Of a DNA stretch of 64,000 bases, positions 11,153-24,852 are shown piece by piece. A program made the translations under genes and the position numbers. Location of the stretch: positions 2,278,501-2,342,500 of the forward strand of contig JACCLO010000014.1 in assembly GCA_029448655.1 (NCBI GenBank). Direction: 5' to 3'. Numbering within the stretch: position 1 is the first letter of the stretch; each line of letters begins with the position of its first letter. The notes beneath the pieces are model-generated. The model was not told the origin of the DNA. It ran no database searches and saw only the letters and a program-made list of their open reading frames with translations. This DNA is from Wolfiporia cocos (taxonomy: Eukaryota; Basidiomycota; Agaricomycetes; Polyporales; Phaeolaceae).

Positions 11153-13244
11153 ATGCCAGACTCATTCTTCGCTACAAACAAGCTCCGGAAGCGGAAGCGC
11201 ACAGGAACAGATGCGTCGACCTCGAAAAAGACTCTCCGCCCAACTGGCAGTGCGATCGCACATGCGAAGGTGAATGGGAAAAGCTCTGGGAAGGGGAAGG
11301 GGAAGCAGAAGGCAGCGTCGAAACAGCGGAGGGATGAGGAGCTCTCCGACGAGACGCAGGAGTCGGACGCCGGCGGGATCGACGAGCTCGACCTGCGAGC
11401 ACCGGACATCAATGCGGATGCGTACGAGAGCGATGAGGAGGACACAGATGAGACACCCGCAGAGAAGCGGCTCAGGCTCGCGAAGATGTACATCGACGGC
11501 GTAAAGCAGGGGCTCGGGCTTGGTGCGTACCCTCACACCTTCCATCTTGACATCCCGCTCATGCTTACCCCCAGCCGATGGCGAGTTCGACGCGGCTGAG
11601 ATCGACCGCGAGCTTGTCTCTGCTCGGCTCAAGCAGGACGTGATGGAGCACTCGGGAAGGGCGCATCTATTCGTCGCGGGCAGCGTATGTTTATTGACCT
11701 CTCTCCCCGTTCGTTCCTCATTCCCTCTCTCGAAACAGTACGACACAGTACACTACACATCAATGCGTACGCGTGGGCATCGCTCCTCCGCTACTGCGGC
11801 GGTTGCCTCGTCCGATGCGCGCTGGCTCTTCTCTGCCGGCAAGGATGGCGTGATCGTCAAGTGGGACCTGCGCACCGGGAAGAAGGCTCATGTGTTCGTG
11901 AAATGCCGCCCAGACAAGGGTAAAGGCCGTGCGAAAGCGGGAGCAGAGCCGGCGGGGCACACTGACGAAGTGTGGGCACTCGCGCTGAGCCCCGATGGGC
12001 GGTACCTCGCGAGTGGGGGAAAGGACCGACGCGTCGGTGTGTGGGACGTTGAGAAGAATGAGTGGGTGAAGAGCTTCGGGGGACATCGCGACGCGATTTC
12101 GGTGCGTGCTGCCCAGTGATTTGCACTCGGTATAAGGCCATAAACCATCAATTCGTCGTCTGTGCAGGCTCTCGCGTTCCGCAAGGCACCTCCATCTGCA
12201 TCGACGTCGACACAGCTTTACTCTGGCTCGTTTGACCGGTCATTGAAGCTGTTTGATCTAACGTCAATGGGTTATATCGAGACGCTCTTTGGTCATCAGG
12301 CTCCCGTGCTGTCACTCGACACGCTCCGTGGTGAGACGGCGGTCAGTACGGGCGGGCGCGACAAGACGGTGAGGTATTGGAAGATCCCTGAGGAAACGCA
12401 ACTCGTATTCCGCGGAGGCGGTGGGAGCCAGTGGAGGGACGACTTCGAGGGGCTGGACACGGGGGAGGATGGAGACGAGGGCGAGAGCGCGGCACCAAGA
12501 ATGGGTAAAGGGAAGAAGAAGGAGAAAGCTCAGGCCAAGTTCATGGAAGGGAGCATTGAGTGTGTGGCGATGATTGATGAGAGCACGTTTGTGAGCGGAG
12601 GGGACAGCGGGTACGTCATCTATTTCCAGTTCTCGGGTATAACATGGGCTGAATGTCCGTGATTGCAGGTCCATCTGCCTTTGGACAACGCAAAAGAAAA
12701 AGCCGGTGTTCACGCAAGCGCTCGCGCACGGAATGGATGAGTCGCAGGTGGACACGGAAGATGTCGAGATTGTACGCAAACCACGATGGGTCACAGCCGT
12801 AGGCGCACTCTGGTATTCGGATCTCTTTGCATCCGGTACGTCGCCGTCTGCCGTTCCATGATAATCTTGACTCTTATGCAATTCATATGCAATTCAGGAT
12901 CATGGGATGGCGAGATCCGACTATGGAAGCTCGATTCGAAACTCAAGTCGTTCTCGCTCATTGCGTCGATCCCCGCTCTCGGTGTTGTCAACTCGATTCA
13001 ATTTGTGTCGACGCCGACGGATTTTGTCGAACAGGCTGAGTGGGCACGCGCGACTGAAACTGAAGTCGACTCGCATGTCCCAGCCAATGGGCGCCAGCGT
13101 CGACCGGCAAGCCTGCCTACGATACTGGTGGTGGCGGGGGTAGGACAGGAGATGCGGTTCGGGCGGTGGGTACAGAAAAAAGGCGATGGCCATTTGAATG
13201 GATCGCTTGTCGTCGCGCTGCGTCCGCGGACACCAGAATCATAG
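11153..13244 (+). CDS. RRP9: U3 snoRNP WD40 protein Rrp9 (U3-55K)
   Basis: Six exons (11153-11522, 11575-11684, 11739-12101, 12168-12610, 12669-12835, 12898-13244) give 599 residues. The N-terminus begins MPDSFF and is Lys/Arg-rich with an acidic stretch, typical of nucleolar proteins. WD40 blades then follow: FSAGKDGVIVKWDL, LASGGKDRRVGVWDV, LYSGSFDRSLKLFDL, VSTGGRDKTVRYWKI, a CLW blade and FASGSWDGEIRLWKL. A charged Gly/Glu/Lys insertion lies between blades. Rrp9/U3-55K binds the B/C motif of U3 snoRNA in the box C/D particle that processes pre-18S rRNA. The gene is convergent with none of its neighbours; enoyl-CoA hydratase follows in the same direction 403 bp on. Confidence 0.92.
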
Positions 13245-13647
13245 CTTGTCTGTCCTCTGCCTATGCTTTGTCATCTCCGAGCCGTCGCCGTTGGATTAGT
13301 ACACCACACCCTTGAATACCACACCGCACCGTTGCTGAACTATGCTCCGGGTATCGAGCTAGCCGATGGGTTAGCATGCATTCGAAGTCGACATCGGGGC
13401 TCTGCAAACTTGCTGCGTCAGCTGCCTCGGACTGCTCAGAGTGCGTGAAACCGGCTTGTTCTCGTACCTATTAGATCCCGCCAAGCATGGCTGTCTGTTA
13501 TAAACCTCGACTGCCTCCCGCCACTTCGACGCCATCCGCCACCTGCTCTGCTCTGCTTGAGTTACTCTGCGCTGAATCGGCCGACTCGAGCGCTCTATCA
13601 TTCGTCGAGTCCATCAGACAAGCACTCGTATATTATCCTGTCGTCCA
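13245..13647. other. Intergenic
   Basis: About 400 bases between RRP9 and the enoyl-CoA hydratase start. It should contain the RRP9 3' end and hydratase promoter. A CT-rich tract lies just before the hydratase ATG. No gene is recognised. Confidence 0.5.
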
Positions 13648-14829
<1,182 letters not shown>

Positions 14830-15949
14830 ACGTGAGAATTAGCGTTGGTATGTACTGGATGTCACAATAGCCCTTGAATATACATGTATCTCTATTTGCC
14901 GATATGAATTTCTCTTCAGCCTCTGCGACGTGCGTTACTTCACCGCCACCGACTCGCCTGCCCCTGGCACGGTGACATGGCACGGTGAAGCGCCTAGTGC
15001 TATACGCTACCGCAACTTGTGCGCCCAATATGGCCTTTGCTTTCCCGCAAATCAACCGATAGGAGAAGCCTCTGCGCGCGATGTGTGCATGTTGGCTACC
15101 TGCAGGCCTAGGGCTAGCGTTCCACACATGTAGCCAAGAACTTCAGCATCTACTCGGAGATCTGCTGGATAAGGCATAATCTTATACGTGCGTGGGTATC
15201 GCTCGTTGCATACCATGTTGAGATTGCGGTCCTGGCAGCCGCATGTCCAGTGCGGCTTTAGCAGACCGGCGAGTGGCCGTCGCTGGGAAGTTGCGCGGTC
15301 CCGATCGTGATCTCAGGGACACTGGCTGCCGCGATCGATAATTGTGGGTGCTAGTGGGTGCATCATAGTGCCAAGCGCTGTGTATCTGACGGTGTTCCGT
15401 GCTGGGTTAAAAGAGCGTTTCGACCCAGACACTGCAGTGGATTATTTGTGAGAATACTTGATTCACATCACTATACTGCATGATGGGCAAACGAGGATCA
15501 ATTATAATATTATTGCTGTCCCTCCACCAGCCACACCCAGCCCACGACTAGATCAAAGACCATTTACCGCTTGGATTTCAGCGTAACTTACAATGGCAAT
15601 GTTGCATTCGAGCTCACTGAAATCTATTATTCCAAGACGCACCTTGTCAATCTCGTCCTACACTTTCTGCTCGAGATGATTGGCGAAGCGAGTCAATTTG
15701 CATGAGCTTTCTCAGCGTATGCAGGACAACTCCTCGCCGGGTTGAGTAGACACGGTTTAATGAGACCACGGCTGGATACGGGTTCTCTCTGGAAAGTGCA
15801 CCTCAGACCGCTCAGCAGAATGCCCTAACGTTGGACGCATCCTGTTCGTAGACGGCGGTATAACTGTGCATGTTTAAATAAGTCAATTTCCGATGTTAGC
15901 TTGAGTTTCAAGGTACCCATGCTGTCACACAACGGTCACAGTCCTCGCG
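14830..15949. other. Intergenic, no gene recognised
   Basis: Together with the next entry this is the largest gap (2 kb) in the left arm. Open frames are short, lack family motifs and have no convincing splice partners. Confidence 0.45.
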
Positions 15950-16330
15950 TGTCAGCGGTGATGACTCTGATGAGTCTTATCTACGGCGGAAGAGGAGGGG
16001 AACAGTTCATTCGTGCGGCCAATCATGGTAGGTCTTCCGGTCCATACTATAGCGGCAGGCGAGAATGTACTACAACTCCTTCTCAGCCAACTGCGCCCTG
16101 CAGACAGAGCTTTAACTATCTGATGTACGAGATTGTCCATCTGATATTTCTGCGCAGCCTCCAAAACCAAATCATGATCTGGTTGCGCTCACAATATCGG
16201 AGTATCAAATCCGGTGCGGTGTGGCGCTGCTCGGTCATGGAGACCGCCTCGAGGGCATCGCTTTGAGGAATCTCCACCGAGTAACCAAGGTCCAGCGGCG
16301 GCGCACAATGTAATAAAACTATGGTACAAT
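15950..16330 (-). pseudogene. BTB/POZ-like gene fragment, decayed
   Basis: On the minus strand the frame at 16170-16100 encodes VLEAAQKYQMDNLVHQIVKA, which resembles the end of a fungal BTB/POZ domain, where a VLEAA.KYQMD helix is common. Upstream, in a different frame, PPLDLGYSVEIPQSDALEAV resembles the preceding BTB segment. The two pieces cannot be joined without a frameshift, and no start or intact N-terminal half is visible. This suggests a relic copy. The assignment rests on short motifs recalled from the family. Confidence 0.3.
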
Positions 16331-16833
16331 ATGGCACAAACGGGAAGCTTCGAGAGATACTGCTAATTGCCCACCGGATCAACAGCAACAGCAAGGTATG
16401 GGAATTATATAGCAGACTGTGCCATCCTGGAAGCACCGATCCCAATTAACAACTGTCCATATGCGTTATTCGAAGGACGGCTTACGGGGCAAGGAATACA
16501 TCCCCCTCGTATTCTCTCAGGCTTGCCTACATGTTCCTCAGTCTCGCTGGTGTTCGTCGACATTGTGTGTGTTCGTGAGGGTTGTGTCTGCACTACTCCA
16601 GGAGAGTTGTGGGACGCTGTATGTGTGGCCGGTGGGTAGGCGATGTCTTGTTGGTGCGTAGAATAGCTAGTAGACATGATGATAGATGATTATGGGATGC
16701 GTTTCAGAGCGCACATCCTTGTTCAATACATATACATATATATGTTGACAAATGGTGGAGAACACTGCTCGCAGCACCTATGACGTCACCTAGGTATCCA
16801 CAATACATTCTGACGTGCGCGCACGCTTGTAAC

Positions 16834-16920
16834 GGGCCAATGGTCTAGAGGTAAGATACTTGCTTTGGGTCATCTGATCGCAATTGCAAGGGATCCTGGG
16901 TTCGAATCCCAGTTGGCCCC
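16834..16920 (+). tRNA. tRNA-Pro (UGG), with intron
   Basis: An 87-nt gene folds as a cloverleaf. The acceptor stem GGGCCAA pairs with TTGGCCC, the D arm is GTCT/AGAT, and the T arm is CTGGG-TTCGAAT-CCCAG. The anticodon stem CTTGC/GCAAG encloses a 22-nt loop. Placing TGG at positions 34-36 leaves a 15-nt intron after position 37, the canonical site; intron-containing tRNA-Pro(UGG) is known in other fungi. The D-arm sequence GGTCTAGAGGTA also matches eukaryotic tRNA-Pro. Discriminator base is C; a T5 run at 16922 follows. Confidence 0.92.
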
Positions 16921-16921
16921 C

Positions 16922-16926
16922 TTTTT
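16922..16926 (+). terminator. Pol III terminator
   Basis: Five T residues start two bases after the tRNA-Pro 3' end, the usual RNA polymerase III stop signal. Confidence 0.75.
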
Positions 16927-17168
16927 GTCTGTATCTATTGGCGTGCTCGAAACTTGTTCAAACTTTCATTTGGCTCCTGCAATACCCCAGTAATCGTGGG
17001 CTTATGTTGTACGCATATACGTGGTGTGTGCTATTGGGGCTATGAAATCGATCGCGGCTTAGCGCAATAAGGCTTAGCGCAATAACTAATCGATCGGTGC
17101 GCACTGCCCCCTCCGAGCTCCACTGATCTACCTCGTCCACGTCCTGTCGATTCCAGCATCTCTAACAT

Positions 17169-17658
17169 ATGGCTCCTCCAGAGTTCTCGTTGCGTTTGCA
17201 GCACGGTATGTATACATACGTCAGACTATCCATCACTCAAGCGCCTCATAGGTATCACCGGTGGCTTTGCGCCGCCCACTCCGAGTGCGATCTACACCAT
17301 CACGGCCGCGCCGACTCAACCCGCACTCAGCATCAGCAGCGCTGTCCGCGCTGATGGCACACCCAGTCTGCAGGACGGTATTGCCACATCCCTCGCCGTT
17401 GACGAACAGACGAGGACGCTTCTGGACGAGCTCCACAGCATCCTAACGACGATCCCGACCGAATACCCACCTGGGAGCGAGGATATCTACGGACTAGATA
17501 CGAGCATCGCATATGGTTCCGAGGATCTCATGTGGATGAACGGCGGCCCACAGGGATGCGGAGGCGGGGTCAGCGAGACACAAGCCACGCCGGAGGACAA
17601 GGCCAAGTTCAAGCGTGCGGTGGAGATTGTGACGGAGCTGGTTGGGAAGGCGTCGTAA
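17169..17658 (+). CDS. Small protein of unknown function
   Basis: Two exons (17169-17205, 17252-17658) with a 46-nt GT-AG intron give 147 residues. No family is recognised. The N-terminal part is Pro/Ala/Thr-rich (GITGGFAPPTPSAIYTITAA), the middle is helical (VDEQTRTLLDELHSIL), then comes a Gly/Asp-rich segment (MWMNGGPQGCGGG) and a C-terminal helix (KFKRAVEIVTELV). There is no signal peptide or membrane segment. The open frame, regular codon use and clean splice join support a real gene, downstream of the tRNA in the same direction. Confidence 0.6.
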
Positions 17659-18160
17659 TGTATTCATCGATGAGACAGGAACAGGATGGATATACATGCG
17701 AATGTACAGCAATTTGGAATAATGTAACACTTATGTCTTGCTCGGGCTAGCAAAGAGTGCGACGGATAGTAAAAGCAACATCTGCGCTCGGTGCAATCAA
17801 TAAGGAGTTGTGACAACAAGTCGTAACCGCTCACTAAAGCTTTGTGCAGCGGGATTCCTAGTCTATTCCTCTCCTACCAGCACTCCCTTGTCAGACTTGC
17901 TGGTGGTATTATTCGCTTGTCGTCCTACGACAGCCCCGCCCTCACGCAGAAGGCTCTCCCGGGCATCGCTAAGCGTCTGCTCGCGCTCTGAAAGCGTCGT
18001 TCGATGCGCCGCTACAGCGCAGTGCAGTGACGCATACAGGGAAAGCTTGGTGCTGCAAGGCGGTCAAATCACTGTCACACGCCCAGCGGGATGACATACG
18101 TCATATGTTCCTTGACCTATCGAGCACGGCCGTCAATAACCTGGACAATACACAGTGGAT
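17659..18160. other. Intergenic, convergent 3' ends
   Basis: About 500 bases between a plus-strand and a minus-strand stop codon. No coding or RNA feature recognised. Confidence 0.45.
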
Positions 18161-19550
18161 TTAACATACAAACTCGAGCATCTTCGCAAACTTGCTCGCT
18201 AGATCTGTGACAAGCGTAACTTCCCTGAGAATGAGCTACAAGTTAGAGCGAAACGCACCATCAGCACCAGCCTTCCACTCATCCATCGAGCATTCTGTCC
18301 ACTTCTTCTTCGCTTCCTCGTAGGCCTCAACGTGTGCCTCAAGATATGCATCCAGATCAACTCCGAGCAGCTTATGCAGCGCATGATCGCGCTCATCGCC
18401 TGCACGTGCTTGTGCCTCAAGCTCATAGACGGAGTTTGTGCGGCACGAGTGATCCATTGCCTGTCCTTGAGCCAGGGCGTCTTCGTTGTCCCGCAGGGGC
18501 GAAGCGTGAATACCCTCAGACGCTTGGCGAGAATAAGTCGCTCCATAGCCATTCTGCACGCATATATAGACGTAACTCGTGGACGTTCCAGAGTCAAAGA
18601 CGTACCATCACATTGTCTGCCTTGTATCTCTTTGTCTCCGTACCATGATCAAGCTCGTCGTCCTCATCCACTTGATGTATGCGCTTGGATGTCCTCCTTA
18701 GTGTCTGGCCGATCTGGTCTTCGCCCTCGTTGTCATATTCTAGACCCATACTATGAGCTCTAGCGCCGGAATCCTCGAATCTGCCCGGGTGAAGCTGTCC
18801 TTCGTTGATTGCGCTCACGTCATCTTCCTCCGCAGCTTCGTTGATCCTCTCCAGCGAAGGCTGAGATGCGGTGCGTGTACGACTATTGAAGTTGGTGACG
18901 TTGTAAGGCGATGAATACCTGTAGTCATGCCCTTGTGGCGCTTGGCTCGGCCCTTGCTGGGTGGCGCCAGCGTTCACGGGGTCCCTGCTATCAGCTTGGG
19001 TGGTGGGTATATGCGCAAGATTTACGTTCAATTCTTCCTCAGGATGGGCGAGAGCGTGAACACTACCAGCAGACTGCAGCTTCGAAGGTATCGGTAGTGT
19101 TGGCGCGCGGAAGCCGTTGATGGAGACATATCCAGAGGCAGTAGGGAAGAAAGGCGAAGACGGACGCGCTGCTGTGCGTAGAGCTTGCTGGGACGAATTG
19201 GGCACGAATGGTTTGGGAGAGCGAGCGCGAGATGACGCGTCTTCAAGAGACTTGCGGGTTCTATTCGGTATGTTCTGCCCACCAGGTTGCTGGGCCGGCT
19301 TCTTGGCGAAGCTAGACAAATTCAATGGTTTGTTTATACCCATGGGACCTGATTCCAGTTCTCCTGTTACGCTCTTGCTGAGCTTTTGCTGCGTGTCTCC
19401 CAAAGAGCTTGCGTGAACTTGAGCCCCAGAAGCAGGCAAGAGACCATTTGGGCGAAATGAATCGTGGGTCACGGTCGAGCTGGACTCAGGCTTGTTCGAG
19501 TGCGAGGCAGGAGCAGACTTCTGAGGTACAAACGGAGCCCTGGCACTCAT
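18161..19550 (-). CDS. Ecm11-like protein (tentative)
   Basis: Three exons (19550-18606, 18553-18259, 18219-18161) join to 432 residues. The first 300 residues are low-complexity, Ser/Pro/Asn-rich and probably disordered, starting MSARAPFVPQ. The C-terminal 120 residues are ordered and charged, with NGYGATYSRQ, HALHKLLGVDLDAYLEAH, KKWTECSMDEWKAG and a final helix LASKFAKMLEF. This layout fits the fungal Ecm11 domain family, whose budding yeast member works in synaptonemal complex assembly with Gmc2; the assignment is from memory of the family pattern. The last intron (18220-18258, 39 nt) uses an AAG acceptor just after a CAG that would break the frame. Confidence 0.55.
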
Positions 19551-19859
19551 TGCTGTTTACCTGGAGAACTTTGAAGTGACCGAGCTACCAGTAATCACAG
19601 AGGCCCGAGAAGAATAGTCTAAATCTTGGTACAAGAATCACCGAAGAGTCGAAGAAACAGTCTAGCAGTACAAGAGACGGAGAGAAGAGGGTGGAAGCTC
19701 CCCGGAAGTCCAGGGGCAAGGAACCGAACGTAGAGGCAGTGAACAAGTCGAAGTTTTGGAGTTGCGCATCTGAGCCGAAATGAGATGTGGTCACGTGCGG
19801 CGGAGCTGCGCTGCGGCGCTGCGGCAGCGGCAGCGTCGGATTCGTGTTGAGCAAGAAAC

Positions 19860-20377
19860 ATGCCGACTCAGCTGAAGAGCAGGAAACGATCTGACTACAC
19901 CTATTTCCTGTCTTATCGTACGCGCTGGTTAGCTTGTTCACCGATGATTCGTACAGCGATCTCACCAACTCCTCAAGGAGCGATAACGACCAGTACTCTC
20001 ACGTAAACAACTCGGTCTACTACCATCTGTTTGACTCTGTGGTCAACACGTACTTGATAGCCCATTGTCGTCTCTCGCCCACCAAGTCGCCTCTCATTGG
20101 TCTTGTTGTCTCGTCCTTCTGCGAGTTTTACTCGCCCATATCGTTCCCGGATGTGGTAGACCTGGGGTTGAGGGTTGCGAAGCTCGGGAAGAGCTCCGTC
20201 ACGTATGAGGTCGGCGTGTTCAGGGAAGGCGAGAGCGCACCAAGCGCAGTGGGTGGTTATACCCATGTGTTCGTCGAAAGTAGGAGCAGGAAGAGCGCCC
20301 CGATGAGCGAGGAAATGCGCGATGGTCTTCTTAGATTACACAGTGCAGTGGTAGACAGAGACGGTGCCAAACTGTAG
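19860..20377 (+). CDS. Hotdog-fold acyl-CoA thioesterase
   Basis: Two exons (19860-19927, 19978-20377) with a 50-nt intron give 155 residues, the size of single-domain 4HBT thioesterases. The motif RTRWSDNDQYSHVNNSVYYH is the 4HBT active-site pattern, with Asp, His and Asn following Tyr-Ser. The rest has the expected beta pattern (VDLGLRVAKLGKSSVTYEVGVF). Members hydrolyse acyl-CoA thioesters; the substrate here is unknown. There is no obvious targeting signal. The start ATG at 19860 is 309 bp from, and divergent to, the Ecm11-like gene. Confidence 0.85.
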
Positions 20378-20545
20378 TTGCGACACTCGCAATGTCCACT
20401 GGTCGAGCCTGAAGGCCTGACCCTTCATATACATATTCGGATTACAGCAGCTTCGATAGCAGCAATATATCGCGGATTCTGGCAACTGAGGGGATAGATT
20501 TCTAACAAACAGAGAAGCCCTCGTAGAGGTATCAATACAGAACCG

Positions 20546-22371
20546 TCACATCATCGGTACAATCGGTGCGCTCGTCTTCTCCAGTGCGGTCCGCAAACTA
20601 TGAGCGGGTGTCAGCGTTCAAGCTTCATTTGGCGAACCGAAAAATCGCACCTGTAGTCATCGCCATTTTGAGTGATGTACCTTACCCATGGCAGAGCCTG
20701 GTATCCGCTCTTCTCGACGATCTTGAGGTAGCGTACTTGAATGCCGGACACAGTGAAGTATGGTATCTCGAACTTGACCGTGATCGGTGCACGTTTGTCC
20801 ATGCTATCTTGTTCTGCAACAGTACTCGCTCAGAAACTCGAATGCATCGTGACACACAAAAGCGTACCTCCGCGCACACTCGGGAGACCAAAGTGTGCAC
20901 GCATAAGGAATTCACGGCTCCCGCCTAACTGTTTGATCTTCCAGATGAATGCGCTCTTGTCTGGCGCATACTGCACAGTACCTGTCGATGCCTAGATGCA
21001 CTCATATATGCATTAGCATAATTGACATGGATGATGAGCTCCTCACTCTGAATTTCGGGGTGTCCGCATCGTCTGGGACCGGCACGTAGATCTCGACGTT
21101 GTTCGCCGAGCTCCGCCGCTTGAATTGCGCCTTGCACTTCACCATGTACTCAACACGGCTGCCCTTGTGGTGTTCCACCTGCAAAACGCTCAGCCACGCC
21201 TCTCATGCGCGAAAGTAACGGACGACACACAGCAGCTTCGACCCAGATAAGTGGCTTCACGGGCGTCGACAATCGGTAGCTCATAAGCTCAAACTCGCCG
21301 TCGGGCGGGATGAACGATATCGTGCGATCGTTCTCGAAACGCGCAAGCCGGACACATTGGTGGAATTTAACGTCTTCCATCTCGATCGCCTTTCCCCGCG
21401 CAGCTGTAAGGCAGAGAGGGGATTAGCAATCAGGCCGCGGAAGGAAGCGCAGATGATCTGTGGACAGACGGAACTAAGTAGCAATAGCGACACTTACTCC
21501 GACCCGTCGTCTCGAACATGACCTTGTCATTCAGCCCTAATCGCAGCTCGGGCATGCCGGATAGATAGCATTTCATCTTGACAGAGCCGAGAATCTCTGA
21601 CCGCACCACATTTCCACTCGAGTTGACCTATTGAGTTCTGTCAGTCCGGACATCCGTAGACGGTGCTTCCGGAATTGAGTAGATTGAATAGGCAGACATA
21701 CAAGCAGATTCACACTCTCAATTACGTCCAAGAACACCTCATTCTTCCTGTACCGGATACCTTCCGACCGCCACGATACCGCGTTCGTCACTGCTATTGG
21801 TGGTCTCACTTGTGCCTCGAGCTTATACGACTCTTGCGTAATGTATCTGCCCGCGCAAGCGTCTTTGAGCCAGCACAGCACCATGAGTCATGAAGTGATT
21901 GTACGTACTCTTGCAGGATCTTGCTTTCAGTAGTTTGCGGGTAGCCAAAGTCCATCATCTCGTCAAGCAGCTCGTAGATGATGACGAAGTTGTCACGAAT
22001 CGACTCCTCCTCCAGCTCCTTGAAGTACTCTACGAGTACCTGCACGAGACGGTGTAGGAACAAGATAATTTCTGCTGCATTACTGTTCCGTTTAGACAGT
22101 GCAAGCACTATGTACCCATCAGGCTCGAAGGATGTTCATATGAAGCATTGCTAGCGCATCTGGCGCACTCACGATAGAGATTGGAGTGTCGGATGTGCAT
22201 ATAGTTGACACCTTCCCGTGTAAAGCATGGTGTGACCTGCTGGCCCTCCTCTTCAAGGTCAAGCACTATGGGGAGGAAACGTTCAATATACGATGGGGGA
22301 ACATCGTCACGATATGACCGCTGAATGAGCGGTTTGCCCTTGAGGTCGAGGATTGCGATCAAGCTTGCCAT
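20546..22371 (-). CDS. APM1: AP-1 clathrin adaptor, mu subunit
   Basis: About nine short exons on the minus strand encode a medium-chain adaptin. The start MASLIAILDLKGKPLIQRSY (22371) and the N-terminal longin-like domain (FTREGVNYMHIRHSNLY, ILFLHRLVQVLVEYFKELEE) are characteristic of AP-1 mu. The C-terminal mu homology domain follows, with FHQCVRLARFENDRTISFIPPDGEFELMSYR in pieces over adjacent exons, and ends SGYQALPWVRYITQNGDDY before a short last exon. AP-1 sorts cargo between the trans-Golgi network and endosomes by reading Yxx-hydrophobic signals. The frame is intact across the junctions I checked. Confidence 0.92.
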
Positions 22372-22715
22372 GACCCGCGGACTCCAGTGAGAACAAGCCA
22401 ATTACGGAGGTTTGACGATGTTTCACAAAGCGTGTCTGTCCGAGTTGCAAGATAGCTCGCAGGAGTAGGATACACAGCTGCGCTGACGGTGGTTCGATGC
22501 AAGTGTGGACGATGAATTGAAATCTCGATCAGCGTGCATACGCGATCCTTACCAAGATCAAATCTCAATCACAGCTGGGGAACAAATTAATAACGCTAAA
22601 GCAGCAGCGGAAACTCGCAACTCCAGTATACAAAACAATAGTACGGATTGTAAGTTATTCACGATGCATATTGTAATCCAATGGATCCGTAGCTGCCATT
22701 TGAACCGAAGGGGAA
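22372..22715. other. Intergenic
   Basis: About 340 bases holding the AP-1 mu promoter and the 3' end of the PQ-loop gene, both on the minus strand. No gene recognised. Confidence 0.45.
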
Positions 22716-24266
22716 TCACTGCCTGAGCCATCCGAGCCACCCCTTCCATCCTTGCTTAGAGTCGCGATTATCCTTGTCCAGCAATGGCGATCTCTCGTTC
22801 ACGCGACTGCCCTCGCGTTCTGTTTCACGTCGTACATCGCTTTCCACTGCCGCCTCAACTGCCGCCCGCACAGGAATTCCCTCTTCCGGACCATTAATGA
22901 TAATGGACACGGGTGAGTCTACATCCTCGTCGGTTTCTGGCGGAGACAAGGGGTTGCCAAAATCATCGATACCCAGCCTGCGTTGGCGAGCAAGCCAGAA
23001 AAGGCACATAATTAAGAGCGAGCCTTGCATGGCGCCGGCTACTGCATAGGGGAGCCACGCTACATGCCATTGCTTGTTAGCAGTATGTTTCAGCATAATG
23101 AGAGCAACTTACTCGTCCAGTTTGTTCCTGGCCTATGATCCACTTTAGACTTTGCGAACTATATTTGTATGATAAACGCACCGGAGCGCGATGCTGAGCA
23201 CCATGAACACGGCACCTGGACTTTGTATCAACATCATTGGGATGCTCAGTGCGCCGACCAGCTTCATGCGATATGTGTGCATGATCTGTGGCGCATATTG
23301 CAGCGCCGCTAGCAGCGCCGAAGCAATCCCAAGGAATGTTGCCCAGATTGAGATTTGTGTCGACCGGCGGTCTGCATCAGGTGACGACGGCAGGGATAGG
23401 AGGAGGAATGTTACGAATGTAATGAATGCTCTGCATGGGTGCTCTGTAGGTGAGGGCTACTTTCATTGTGCGAATTATGACCGTACATGTGAATGAATAC
23501 AACCCAGGACAGGGTGATTGATAGTCGCCACGCGTCACTCTTGACGGAGGTTTTGATGCGCTGCGGCCCTCGGCTATCGTGGAGGTCCACGTCGATTTCG
23601 GAATACTGGAGGTGCAGCGGGTAATAAACCATGTACAGCACTAAGCTGTCGCACCACTCAGTCTGACAATTCCACAAATAGACCCAATGAAACATACATC
23701 ACTGTGAAGAGAAACCATTGCAGCGACAACTGAAAAACGCCAGCTATTGATTCAGCACAGTTTCCAACGCTCTGTTCCGGGAAATCCAAGCTGAACATCA
23801 GTGCACCGAGTCATATTGACAAAGCAGAGGCACATACAAGAACACGACAGCACTTGATGATGTCCCACTGCATGACAACTCTATTCGATCATGAAGCGTG
23901 TCTACCGGGTGGAAGGTCATTTACAGCATAAGAACTCACATATTCAGCATTCCAGATGCGGACGATGTACTTCCGAGCAGAAGGAACCACGGGCTGAAAC
24001 CCTCGGACGAGCCTGCCTTTATGATGCGTAGATGCTATCGCGTCATAAACTACGCAGTCAGCATACAAAGCCAGGTAAAGAGCCACAAAGCACTGTTTCA
24101 TGGATATGGGGCCATACTCACTTGTGGCAGATAGGAGATGACAAGCCCAACGCACAGTAGTGCTGTGAGCGTGTTCGCGGCATAGTCGTGATGCTGGAAA
24201 ATAGGCCGTCACAACCAATGACCTGGCGATCACATTTTGACTGACTGGAGTACAGGTTTCTGACAT
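22716..24266 (-). CDS. PQ-loop repeat membrane protein
   Basis: A minus-strand gene of several short exons, beginning with a seven-residue exon (MSETCTP) and a 52-nt intron. The hydrophobic protein has two PQ loops: GLVISYLPQ followed by HLRIIKAGSSEGFSPWFLLLG, and LLAALQYAPQIMHTYRMKLVG. This duplicated arrangement on seven predicted helices is that of the PQ-loop/SWEET-like superfamily (lysosomal or vacuolar amino acid exporters such as cystinosin and Ypq relatives). The cytosolic tail contains RSPLLDKD, an acidic-dileucine-type sorting sequence. Substrate unknown. Internal exon boundaries were not all resolved. Confidence 0.82.
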
Positions 24267-24852
24267 ATTCCAGCGTTTATATACGTGTTGGTTGCACAAC
24301 GAGGCAGGCGGAGCTGCCGATAGTCACGAGCGTGGATGATCCCCCACGTGATTGTCAGAGTGCCATGTGATAAACCGCGGGAAGCGCGGTCGCGAAACGT
24401 CGCAAGTGATCGGAAAGACTATGGGCGGGGAGGGAGAAAGAACGGTGTTGAAGAGGAAGAGGAAGACGAAATGCCGGGAGGAGTAGGGTACTAGAACACG
24501 TCTGCTACGTGATCGTGAATCACAACACAGCGCGTCGTTTGTGCCTCATAGTCGACACATTTCGTTTGACACCCATTCCTGCATTAATTACTATGTGCTC
24601 TGCATATGCTTCGATCCCGTCTCAGGATATTGGCTCTGACTGAGATCATAAATCTGGCGAAGATAGGATGAAGACCTCTCCAATGGCAACACCCGTGTCC
24701 GCAATCTACGGCCCGTAGACCGGACAGTCGCATCAATACGTGACGTACCGGCCGCGCTCGGCCGCGTTCACCCCGCTGCGCTAACCATCGTCTATTCCGT
24801 CATTTTGGCACACACATCACAGCCTCGGCGTTGACTGAGCCTCACTGCGACA
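24267..24852. promoter_or_regulatory. Divergent spacer, PQ-loop gene / recyclin-1
   Basis: This 586-bp head-to-head spacer holds both promoters. It includes inverted words around CCACGTGATTG (about 24341) and ACGTGATCGTGAATCACAA (about 24508). The CACGTG-like core at 24342 would suit a bHLH factor, but function is only inferred. Confidence 0.4.
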
